From NCBI RefSeq assembly GCF_030124145.1, contig NZ_JASKMS010000026.1, positions 57,108-121,107 on the forward strand: a DNA stretch of 64,000 nt, written 5' to 3'. Each line of letters starts with the position of its first letter. The first letter of the stretch is position 1. Shown one piece after another: positions 5,905-13,487 of the stretch. The notes beneath the pieces are model-generated. The model was not told where the DNA came from and searched no databases. It saw only the letters and a program-made list of their open reading frames with translations. Made by a program: the position numbers and the translations under genes. The DNA comes from Streptomyces sp. 378. Lineage in GTDB: Bacteria > Actinomycetota > Actinomycetes > Streptomycetales > Streptomycetaceae.

Positions 5905-8900
5905 CCCGCACTCCCCGGACTCTGGTGCCACAACTTCCTCGTGTTCGCGGGCCCTTCGCCCGCCGGACGCAGATCGGCCCAGGGGTGCATCTCGTACCCC
6001 GTGGGCATGCGGATCTTCCGCTGCTCCATCGGATCCCTGGCCGCGGAGCCCGTCGGCGCGGGCGCTCCGTCCGACCCGGCGAGCCGCCGGCGCGCGGCCC
6101 CCTCGCCGTCGCCGCCGGAAGCGTCATCGCCGGAACCCTCGTCACCGGCATCGCCGCCGCCGGGGCCGGCCAGCCGGGCCGCGACCCCCTCCAGCCCTTC
6201 CTCCCGGCGCACGTCCAGCAGATCCGCGAGGTTCCAGGCGGCGGCGCCCACCACGCTGAGGCTGCGCGGGCCTCGGCGCTGCACCACCCCGCGCACCAGC
6301 AGCAGCCAGGAGTGGAAGACGGTGTGGGCGCAGGCGTCGTGGGAGTCGTCGAAGAAGGCGAGGTCGACCAGGCCCGTGCCGTCGTCCAGGGTGCTGAAGA
6401 TGACCCGCTTGCCGGACCGGATCGGCGGGGTCTGGGTGGCCGCCTTGGCGCCCGCGACCAGCACCGTCTCTCCGTGCCGGGCCTCGCGCAGCCGCCGCGC
6501 CGACACCACGCCCAGCTCGTCGAGGAACTGCCGGTGGTCGTCCATCAGGTTGCGTGAGGCGTCCATGGACAGCACGCCCAGCTCGGCGCTGAGCCGTTCC
6601 GAGGAGGTGAGGTCGGGCAGCCCGGCCGGAGCGGTCTTCCGGCCTCCGGCCAGGGGGAGCTGCCCGCCGCCCGCACCCCGGGCGCCCCGGTGCAGCTCGG
6701 TCAGATGCAGTTGCAGATCCCGGCGGTTGGCGCCGAACGCGTCCAGCGCTCCCACCTGCGCGAGCCGCTGGGCCAGCGGACGGCTGGGGCGGCCCCGCTC
6801 CCAGAAGTCGACCAGCGAGGCGTACGGCTGTCCCTCGGCGATCCGCGCCGCCTCGGCCTCGCTGATGCCGTGCACATCGGAGAGCGCCAGCCGCAGCCCC
6901 CATTTACCGGACACCAGTTCGATACGATGGGCGACTCCCGATGTGTTCACGTCCAACGGCAGCACGGGCACCCCGCGCCGCCGCGCGTCCGCCAGCAGCA
7001 GCCGCTTCGGGTACATCCCGGGGTCGTGCGTGAGCAACCCCGCGTAGAAGGCGGCCGGGTGATGGGTTTTCAGCCACGCCGACTGGTACGTCGGCACGGC
7101 GAAGGCGACCGCGTGCGCCTTGCAGAAGCCGTACGAACCGAAGGCCTCGACGATCTCCCAGGTCCGCTGGATCGTTTCCGCGTCATAGCCGTTCGCCGCC
7201 GCGTGCTGCGCGAACCACACCTTGATCCGCCCCTGCGACTCCGCGTCCGACAGCCCACGCCGCACCCGGTCGGCCTCGCCGCGCCCGCAGCCGGTCATGA
7301 TGTCGACGATGTCGATGATCTGCTCATGGAAGACGACGACCCCGTAGGTCTCCTTCAGCGGCCCCTCCAGATCCGGGTGCGGATACCGGATGGGCGCCCG
7401 TCCGTGCCGCGCCTCGATGAACGGCCGCACCATGTCGGCCGCGACCGGGCCGGGCCGGAACAGCGAGATGTCGACGACGAGGTCGTGGAAGCCGGCCGGC
7501 TGGAGCCGCCCGACCAGGTCCCGCTGCCCGGGCGACTCGATCTGGAAGCACCCGAGCGTCTCGGTGGACTGGATCAGCCGGTACGTCGCGGGGTCATCCG
7601 GCGACAGCGCGTCCAGATCGACCCTCTTCCCCGAGACCCGCTCCACCTCCTGCACCGCGTGCGCCATGGCCGACTGCATCCGCACACCCAGCACATCGAG
7701 CTTCAGCAGCCCGAGCTCCTCGACGTCGTCCTTGTCGAACTGCGACATCGGAAAGCCCTCGCCGCTGGTCGGCATGACCGGGGTACGCGCCGGCAGGGAG
7801 GCGTCGGACAGCAGCACTCCGCACGGGTGCATGGCGACCCCGCGCGGCAGGGCGTCCAGCGCCTCGACCAGTTCCCACAGCCTGCCGTACTTCTCCTTCT
7901 CCCCCGCCAGCGCGCGCAGCTCGGGCAGTTCCGCCAGCGCGGCGCGGGCGTCCCGGGCCCGGATGTGCGGAAAGGACTTGGCGATACGGTCGATCTCGGC
8001 CGGGTCCATGGACAGGGCGGCCCCCACGTCACGGATGGCGTGCCGTACGCGATACGTCTCCGGCATGGCGACCGTCGCGACCCGCTCGGTGCCGAACCGG
8101 TCGATGATCGCGCGGTAGACCTCCAGCCGGCGCGCGGACTCCACGTCGATGTCGATGTCGGGCAGCACGACCCGCTCCTTCGACAGGAACCGCTCCATCA
8201 GCAGCCGGTGCTCGATCGGGTCGGCGTGCGCGATCCCGAGCAGATGGTTGACGAGCGACCCGGCCCCGGACCCCCGGGCCGCCACCCGAATACCCATCTC
8301 GCGTACGTCGTCGACCACTTGGGCGACGGTCAGGAAGTAGGAGGCGAATCCGTGGTGGGCGATGATGTCCAGCTCATGGTGCATCCGCTCCCAGTACTCC
8401 CGCCGCCGGTCGTACCCGCGCAGCACCATCCCCGCCGCCGCCCGCGAGGCCAGCGTCCGCTGGGCGGTACGGCGTCCGGCGCCGACCAGATGCGGTTCGG
8501 GAAAGTGGACGGTGCCGATCCCGAGATCGCCCTCGGGGTCCACCAGACACTCGGCGGCCGTGGCCTCCGTCTGCTCCACCAGCCGGTGAGCGGTCTCCCG
8601 CCGGAACCCCGCGGCCTCCACGATCCGCTCCGCCGCCCGGAACATGTCCCCGGCGTCCTTGAGCCACGCCTCGCCGGAGTCCAGCTCCCCGGCCGGATCG
8701 ATGGGCACCAGTCGCCGGGCGGCGTCCAGGACGTCGGCGACGGGCCCCAGCCCCGGGTCGGCGTACCGCACCGCGTTGGTGAGCACGGGCCGGATCCGCT
8801 GCTCGGCGGCGAAGCCGACGGTACGGGCGGCCAGCCGCAGCGACCCGGGCCCCGTACCTCTCCGGCCGTGCCAGACGGCCTCCAGCCGCAGGTCGTCGCC

Positions 8901-9425
8901 GTAGTTCTCCCGCCAGGGCACGAGCAGCCGGGCCGCACGGTCGGGACGCCCCGCGGCCAGGGCGCGTCCGACATCCGATTCCGGCCCGAGCAGCACGGTC
9001 AGCCCTTCGGCAGGACGGCGCCCCCAGGGCAGCAGGGGCGTCGCCCTCTCCCCCTCGTGGGCGGCCGAGACGAGCCGGCACAGCTCCCCCCAGCCCCGGG
9101 CACCGTCCCGGGCGAGGAAGATCGCACGAGGGGCCGATTCGTCGACGAAGGCACCACCCCGCACCGGGGTCCGGCGCCGCCGTCCCCGCTGCCCGGCCCC
9201 GGGCTCCGCACCCGCCACGGCCAGATCGACCCCGAACAGCGGACGGACCCCCGTCTTCCCGCAGGCCTTGGAGAACCGGACCGCGCCGGCGAGCGTGTCG
9301 CGATCGGTCAGCGCCAGGGCGTCCATGCCCCGCTCGGAGGCACGCTCGGCCAGCCGCTCCGGGTGCGAGGCTCCATGGCGCACCGAGAATCCGGAGACGG
9401 TGTGCAGATGCGTGAACCCCGGCAC
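5901..9425 (-). CDS. dnaE2: Error-prone DNA polymerase III alpha subunit DnaE2 (ImuC)
   Basis: 1174 residues from the GTG at 9425, which has GGGAGGT 5 nt upstream; an upstream ATG at 9467 would start inside the SOS box and is less likely. An N-terminal PHP domain opens with THLHTVSGFSVRHG and ALTDRDTLAG. The C-family polymerase active site shows PDIDIDVES near residue 421, with the third acidic residue expected further on. Helix-hairpin-helix and OB-fold segments follow (VIFSTLDDGTGLVDLAFF at about 1040-1060). The protein lacks the long tau-binding tail of replicative DnaE1 and has the DnaE2 length. It would carry out damage-tolerant, mutagenic synthesis with the coupled Y-family homologue downstream. 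The SOS box indicates LexA control. Confidence 0.93.
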   Translation of the reverse strand: MPGFTHLHTVSGFSVRHGASHPERLAERASERGMDALALTDRDTLAGAVRFSKACGKTGVRPLFGVDLAVAGAEPGAGQRGRRRRTPVRGGAFVDESAPRAIFLARDGARGWGELCRLVSAAHEGERATPLLPWGRRPAEGLTVLLGPESDVGRALAAGRPDRAARLLVPWRENYGDDLRLEAVWHGRRGTGPGSLRLAARTVGFAAEQRIRPVLTNAVRYADPGLGPVADVLDAARRLVPIDPAGELDSGEAWLKDAGDMFRAAERIVEAAGFRRETAHRLVEQTEATAAECLVDPEGDLGIGTVHFPEPHLVGAGRRTAQRTLASRAAAGMVLRGYDRRREYWERMHHELDIIAHHGFASYFLTVAQVVDDVREMGIRVAARGSGAGSLVNHLLGIAHADPIEHRLLMERFLSKERVVLPDIDIDVESARRLEVYRAIIDRFGTERVATVAMPETYRVRHAIRDVGAALSMDPAEIDRIAKSFPHIRARDARAALAELPELRALAGEKEKYGRLWELVEALDALPRGVAMHPCGVLLSDASLPARTPVMPTSGEGFPMSQFDKDDVEELGLLKLDVLGVRMQSAMAHAVQEVERVSGKRVDLDALSPDDPATYRLIQSTETLGCFQIESPGQRDLVGRLQPAGFHDLVVDISLFRPGPVAADMVRPFIEARHGRAPIRYPHPDLEGPLKETYGVVVFHEQIIDIVDIMTGCGRGEADRVRRGLSDAESQGRIKVWFAQHAAANGYDAETIQRTWEIVEAFGSYGFCKAHAVAFAVPTYQSAWLKTHHPAAFYAGLLTHDPGMYPKRLLLADARRRGVPVLPLDVNTSGVAHRIELVSGKWGLRLALSDVHGISEAEAARIAEGQPYASLVDFWERGRPSRPLAQRLAQVGALDAFGANRRDLQLHLTELHRGARGAGGGQLPLAGGRKTAPAGLPDLTSSERLSAELGVLSMDASRNLMDDHRQFLDELGVVSARRLREARHGETVLVAGAKAATQTPPIRSGKRVIFSTLDDGTGLVDLAFFDDSHDACAHTVFHSWLLLVRGVVQRRGPRSLSVVGAAAWNLADLLDVRREEGLEGVAARLAGPGGGDAGDEGSGDDASGGDGEGAARRRLAGSDGAPAPTGSAARDPMEQRKIRMPTGYEMHPWADLRPAGEGPANTRKLWHQSPGSAG

Positions 9426-9461
9426 ACGCACCTCCCGCACTCGTGAGCCACACCAGCTCTC

Positions 9462-9473
9462 GAACATCTGTTC
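9462..9473. promoter_or_regulatory. SOS (LexA) box upstream of dnaE2
   Basis: GAACATCTGTTC is a perfect GAAC-N4-GTTC core, flanked to give CGAACATCTGTTCC. This is the actinobacterial LexA operator. It ends 37 bp upstream of the GTG start at 9425 and covers an upstream ATG, which argues that ATG is not used. Confidence 0.85.
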
Positions 9474-9574
9474 CCAATAACCTCACCCCCACCATACCCC
9501 CATCCTCGAATGTATGTACGACATCCGTTCGGCCCCGTCCCACCTGCGGAAACACCCCGTGGCCCCCGCCCCTC

Positions 9575-9757
9575 CTCCCGCCCTTCTGGAAGGCGATCGG
9601 CCCGGCCCTGCCCCCGGGCGCCGGCACCTGGGCGACCCGCTCCATCGCCTACTTCGACAACAACGCGATGACCGGCCCCCTCCTGGTTCTGGCGGCATGG
9701 GCAGCGGCGGGAACAGCGATCACCATGGCAGCGGCGGCACGCCGAAGGACGCCGTAA
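9575..9757 (+). pseudogene. C-terminal remnant of an ABC-2/DUF3533-type membrane protein
   Basis: The frame reads LPPFWKAIGPALPPGAGTW, then a RSIAYFDNN segment, a hydrophobic helix (GPLLVLAAWAAAGTAITMAAA) and an RRRTP stop. This is the characteristic end of ABC-2-type permeases of the DUF3533/YhgE kind (P-x-GA...-YF-...-LLVLAAW). No start, ribosome site or earlier domain is present; upstream lies the dnaE2 promoter. It is therefore a decayed 3' fragment left after deletion or rearrangement. Confidence 0.6.
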
Positions 9758-10028
9758 CCACCGCACGCGAGGCCCCCGGGGGACGAGCGCCCAGACCCGC
9801 GAACGCCAAGCGTCACCGGCGTCTGCGCGGCGCCGACTTCCTCGACACGGACGCCCATCCGGCCCTCACCTCCACCTCGACCCGCGTGGAGCAGACCGGC
9901 GGGGCCCGCCTCCAGTCACCGGCGGCGCACCCGCGCACGGCGCGAAGGGGACGTGTCGGGGGGTGTCCGCCCGCAGCGGTTGGCGCGTCGACGAACAGTC
10001 AGTCGGCGTCCGACCCCATCGCGCCGTT

Positions 10029-10200
10029 CCGAGGACGGACACCCCCGGCGCGGCCCCGACCACCACCCGGCACCCGGCGAAGACGCGCACCCCCGACGCG
10101 GCCCCGCCCCGCACCCGGCGGTCAGGCGAAGCGGACGCGCACCCCCAGTGCGGTCCGAATCACCACCCGGCGAACAGGCGCAGACGACGCGCACCTCCAC
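10029..10200. repeat. Imperfect tandem repeat of about 48 bp, 3.4 copies
   Basis: Successive units share a core close to ACGCGCACCCCCGACGCGG followed by CCCCG, CACCACCCGGC and GGCGAA. Copies begin near 10030, 10080, 10132 and 10184 and are partly diverged. Noncoding. Confidence 0.6.
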
Positions 10201-10218
10201 CGGAGGTATCCGCAAAAA

Positions 10219-10246
10219 GTCCCGCCCCTCGCACAAGGGGCGGGAC
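10219..10246 (-). terminator. Rho-independent terminator of the SprD-like gene
   Basis: GTCCCGCCCC (10219-10228) pairs with GGGGCGGGAC (10237-10246) with an 8-nt loop. On the minus strand the stem is followed by TTTTTGC, just after the protease stop codon. Confidence 0.85.
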
Positions 10247-10263
10247 CTCACACACGCAGCGTG

Positions 10264-11346
10264 TCAGCCGATCTGCGTCCCGGTCGCCGACAGCGCCTCG
10301 GTCACCGGCTGGAAGAACGTCTCCCCGCCCGAGGTGCAGTCACCGCTGCCGCCGGAGGTGAGCCCGACCGCCTTGTCGCCCGAGAACAGCGACCCGCCAC
10401 TGTCACCCGGCTCCGCGCACACGTCGGTCTGGATCAGCCCGTTGACGATGTCGCCGTTGCCGTAGTTCACGGTGGCGTCCAGTCCCGTGACCTCGCCCTC
10501 GTGCACCTGCGTGGTCGATCCACTCCGGGTGACCGCCATGCCGACGGTCGCGTCCACGGCGCCCGAGATCTTCCGGGTGGACCCGTCGTACAGGTTCACC
10601 TCACTCGGGTGGGCGACCCCCGCGCTGTACTTGACCAGCCCGTAGTCGTCGTCCGGGAAGCTGGAGTCCGCGTTGGTGCCGATCACCTTGCCGCTGGAGT
10701 CCGACCAGGCGGAGATGCCCTCGGTGCAGTGCCCGGCGGTCAGGAAGAACGGCTCGCCGCCCTTGACCACGTTGAAGCCGAGCGAGCAGCGCCCGCCACC
10801 GCCCGTGATCGCGTCGCCACCGGCGATGAAGGGCTTGTACTCCCCCTTGGACCGCTTGAGTTCGGCCTTCGCCCCGAGCCCGTCCACGACCTTCGTCAGC
10901 GTCGCCCACTCGGCCTCGGAGACCGTGCGGTCGGCGGTCACGACGACCTTGTTCGTCGTCGGGTCGGTCACCCAGGCCGTACCCGGGATCGTCGCGTCCT
11001 GCTTCAGCGTGCTGCGGGCGCTGTTGAGTTCGGCGAGGGAGTTCGCCACGACTCTCGCCTTGGCGCCGGCCTTCTCGACGGCCTGCGCGGCGGCCTCGTC
11101 GAGCACGTTCACCACGAGCCTCTTGCTCTTGGTGTCGTAGTACGTCCCGGCCGCGTCACCGCCCAGGTCCTCGGCCAGCGCCGAGGCGAGCTTTCCGGCC
11201 GCCGTGACCGACAGGGTCCGGGGTGCGGACGCCTCAGGGGTCTCACTGGCGTTCGCGGTCTGGAACGTCACTCCCGCGGCGACGAGTGCGGTGATGCCCG
11301 CACCTGCCACGGCCGCACGCCGCTTGGGTATGCGTCGGTGCTTCAA
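10264..11346 (-). CDS. sprD: Secreted chymotrypsin-like serine protease, streptogrisin D type (S1E)
   Basis: 360 residues from the TTG at 11346, with AGGAGG 7 nt upstream. A basic signal peptide (KHRRIPKRR, hydrophobic to about 28, NASE) precedes a propeptide of about 140 residues containing the alpha-lytic-protease-type prodomain. The mature enzyme should begin near IAGGDAI (174). Catalytic residues are His206 (LTAGHC), Asp234 (DDYGLVKY) and Ser316 (EPGDSGG); three Cys pairs are present. NVVKGGEP, AHPSEVNLYDGST and STTQVHEGEV closely resemble S. griseus protease D, hence the symbol. It is followed by a strong terminator and lies downstream of a related protease gene on the same strand, with its own promoter region. 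Confidence 0.9.
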   Translation of the reverse strand: MKHRRIPKRRAAVAGAGITALVAAGVTFQTANASETPEASAPRTLSVTAAGKLASALAEDLGGDAAGTYYDTKSKRLVVNVLDEAAAQAVEKAGAKARVVANSLAELNSARSTLKQDATIPGTAWVTDPTTNKVVVTADRTVSEAEWATLTKVVDGLGAKAELKRSKGEYKPFIAGGDAITGGGGRCSLGFNVVKGGEPFFLTAGHCTEGISAWSDSSGKVIGTNADSSFPDDDYGLVKYSAGVAHPSEVNLYDGSTRKISGAVDATVGMAVTRSGSTTQVHEGEVTGLDATVNYGNGDIVNGLIQTDVCAEPGDSGGSLFSGDKAVGLTSGGSGDCTSGGETFFQPVTEALSATGTQIG

Positions 11347-11715
11347 CTTCTGTCCTCCTGTGGGGGGTCGGCGCGAGAGGTTGTGGGGACCTCACGGGCC
11401 GGAAGGGCCTCGTTGACGAGCGTCCACTATTCCGAGGACAACGGGGAGCACACAAGGGTGAGTTCGAGACGCGCGTAGACGGCGCTTCACACGCCCCCCC
11501 AAGTTGACCGTCCACGGCCAAATCGGACCCAACTCCCGCGCGTTCGGACTGCAAACATTACGCGCGAGTAATGTGCACGTACTCTACGCGGTCTACCCAT
11601 GGCCGGATTTCGCCCCGCGCCGCCCCCGTCCCGAAAGGGCGCCCGCACCCAGCGTGAAGCCCCCGCACGCGGTGCGTGCGGGGGCCACAAGGTGCTGCGA
11701 ACTGCCGCCGGGGGC
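11347..11715. other. Intergenic region between the two protease genes, with palindrome
   Basis: 369 bp without a gene. It holds the terminator of the upstream SprB-like gene (11659-11685) and the promoter of the SprD-like gene. An inverted repeat CATTAC-6 nt-GTAATG at 11556-11573, containing TTACGCGCGAGTAA, is a candidate operator. Confidence 0.6.
11659..11685 (-). terminator. Terminator of the SprB-like gene
   Basis: GCCCCCGCACGC (11659-11670) and GCGTGCGGGGGC (11674-11685) form a perfect 12-bp stem with a 3-nt loop, 31 bp past the stop codon. Confidence 0.8.
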
Positions 11716-12621
11716 CTAGTAGACGCTGACGCCGTAGGCGCTCAGGGCCTCCGTGACGGGCTGGAAGAACGTCGTGCCACCGGAGGAGCAGTTGCCGCTG
11801 CCGCCGGAGGTCAGACCGTACGCCGTGCCGTTGCTGCCGTAGAGCGAACCGCCGGAGTCACCGGGCTCGGCGCAGACGGTGGTCTGGATCAGGCCGGAGA
11901 CGATGTCGCCGCCACCGTAGTTGACGGTGGCGTTGAGGGCGGTGACACGGCCGCTGCGCGTACCGGTCGTGGAGCCGTCGCGGATGACGGTGGTGCCCAC
12001 GCTCGGGGTGGCCGCGCGCGTGATGTCCACGCCGTTCGCGGTGCCGGGACGGCTGACGGAACCGCTGTAGCGCACGATGCCGTAGTCGTTGCCCGGGAAG
12101 CTGGAGCCGGCGGTCGAGCCGATGACCGAGGTGCGGCCGGAGTTGGAGTACCAGGTGCCCGCGCCGTCGGTGCAGTGACCGGCGGTCAGGAAGTACTCGG
12201 TGCCGTTGCTGGCACGGACGTTGAAGCCGAGGGAGCAGCGCCAGCTACTCGCATAGATGGCGTCGCCGCCCTGGATGAGCTTGCTGAACTTGCCGGGGAC
12301 GCGCTTGATCGTGAGCGCGTCGGCGTTGGCGCCGGCCTGCTGCTTGATCTTCGCTATCTCGGACTGGGTGACCGTGCTGTCGACGGTCAGGAGTACGCGG
12401 TCGGTCTTGCTGTCGACGGCCCAGGCGGTGCCCGGGACGTCGGCCTTCAGCAAGGAACCGCTGGCGCTCTTGAGTTCGGCGGCGCTGAAGGTGGTGGGGG
12501 CGTCGGAGGCGTTCGCGCTGGGGATCGCGATCGCTGCGGCGGCGACGAGACCGGTGGAAACGGCGATCAGCCGGGTCCGTCTCGAAATGCCACTGCGGGG
12601 GGTGGTGCGCTTGATCCTCAC
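11716..12621 (-). CDS. sprB: Secreted serine protease, streptogrisin B type (S1E)
   Basis: 301 residues from the GTG at 12621, which lies 8 nt after GGAGG. The frame is open much further upstream, but that part has no signal peptide context or ribosome site. Signal peptide MRIKRTTPRS plus a hydrophobic stretch to NASD (39-40), then a propeptide of about 77 residues, shorter than in the SprD-like protein. The mature enzyme should start near IQGGDAIY (117). Catalytic triad His149 (LTAGHC), Asp179 (NDYGIVRY) and Ser256 (EPGDSGG). The ending FQPVTEALSAYGVSVY is that of S. griseus protease B. Together the two genes supply extracellular proteolysis. Confidence 0.9.
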   Translation of the reverse strand: MRIKRTTPRSGISRRTRLIAVSTGLVAAAAIAIPSANASDAPTTFSAAELKSASGSLLKADVPGTAWAVDSKTDRVLLTVDSTVTQSEIAKIKQQAGANADALTIKRVPGKFSKLIQGGDAIYASSWRCSLGFNVRASNGTEYFLTAGHCTDGAGTWYSNSGRTSVIGSTAGSSFPGNDYGIVRYSGSVSRPGTANGVDITRAATPSVGTTVIRDGSTTGTRSGRVTALNATVNYGGGDIVSGLIQTTVCAEPGDSGGSLYGSNGTAYGLTSGGSGNCSSGGTTFFQPVTEALSAYGVSVY

Positions 12622-13487
12622 TTTTCGTTCCTCCACAAAGGAAGTCGGGGGCCCTCGTGGGGTTGTGGGCCCGTGAGGCGCAGTCAGAGACCAGCTGTCC
12701 GGATTCCGAACTCGCCGTGCCCCTGACAAGCGCTGAAGGGGAGTATTCGGCCGAACGGCCGGTCGGCGCAAGAGTGCCTTTCGGACTTCAACCTTTGGGA
12801 GTTCTTGACGAAGCCGCCTCGCGGTCGGCTTCCGGACCCCCGCCCGCTCCTCGCACCAGCGCGCGCTTCCCCGCCGCGACCTCGGCCTCCGGCGTGTTCT
12901 CGGCGGGCGGCGAAAGGTCCAGACGAAGCGGCCGGTGAAAGGGCGGCGTACGCCATCCTGACCGTGCGGCAGATGTCGTACGGCGTGAAGCGCCCCGACC
13001 CCGCCCGGCGCGGGTCGTACGCGTGCCCCGCCAGGCGCTAAACGCCCGACGCGGGTCGTACGCGTGCCTTGGCAGGCGCGGAACGCCCGGCGCGCGGAGG
13101 ACTCCGGGGGCGCAGTCGCATGCGCCCCCGCCCTCTCGCGCACCAGCACGACCAGCCGTGGCTCGCCGCGCGCCACCCAAGCGCCGCGCGCGGGGCCCGG
13201 GTCGGCCGCGAGCCGGACCTCACCGCCGAAGGACTGCCCCTCCACGGTGAGCGCGTCCGCTTCCGGGGCGGTCGGCCGACCGCGCCGTCGTCGGCCCGCC
13301 AGGGCCCGGGGATGTCCGGAAGTCGACCGTCCGCATAAGCCCTCGGGACGGAGGGAGAACGCCGGTGAGCGCGAGCGGTTCGTACGGCGCCCGCATCGAC
13401 ACGACGCGCCGCTCGTGCCGCCGCCGGCCCTGGGACGCGTCCGTCGTCACACGGGCGGCCCTGTCACACGGGGGCGGGTCCGCCGCG
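12622..13487. other. Long gene-poor stretch upstream of the SprB-like gene
   Basis: 866 bp with the protease promoter at its left end and a 41-bp tandem repeat at 13002-13093. A minus-strand frame from about 13300 to 13120 (reading EADALTVEGQSFGGEVRLAA and on) looks faintly protein-like, but it has no start or stop context and no family I recognise. A plus-strand GTG at 13365 behind GGAGGGAG reads only low-complexity sequence antisense to the DUF5685 gene. I call no gene here. Confidence 0.5.
13002..13093. repeat. 41-bp tandem repeat, 2.3 copies
   Basis: Units start at 13002, 13043 and 13084 with CGCCCGGCGCGGGTCGTACG or its one-base variant, then CGTGCC, CAGGCGC and AA. The first two copies differ at only a few positions. 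Noncoding. Confidence 0.75.

Larger units (their letters stand above)
9758..10263. other. Gene-free stretch between ABC-2 remnant and SprD-like protease
   Basis: About 500 bp with no convincing gene. Several frames are open only because of GC richness and give Arg/Pro/His low-complexity products. It contains imperfect tandem repeats (10029-10200) and the protease terminator (10219-10246). Confidence 0.6.

Noticed and set aside
6690..9446. Very long plus-strand open frame (918 codons) opposite dnaE2
   Set aside because: Translation is Gln/Arg/Pro/Gly-rich without domains; it is the usual GC-driven shadow of the real polymerase gene on the minus strand.
9514..11478. Plus-strand open frame of 654 codons across the SprD-like region
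   Set aside because: It spans the repeats, the terminator and the antisense of the protease gene and has no recognisable domain.
12622..13245. Upstream extension of the SprB-like protease reading frame
   Set aside because: The ribosome site GGAGG, signal peptide and family length all support the GTG at 12621; the extension is low-complexity.
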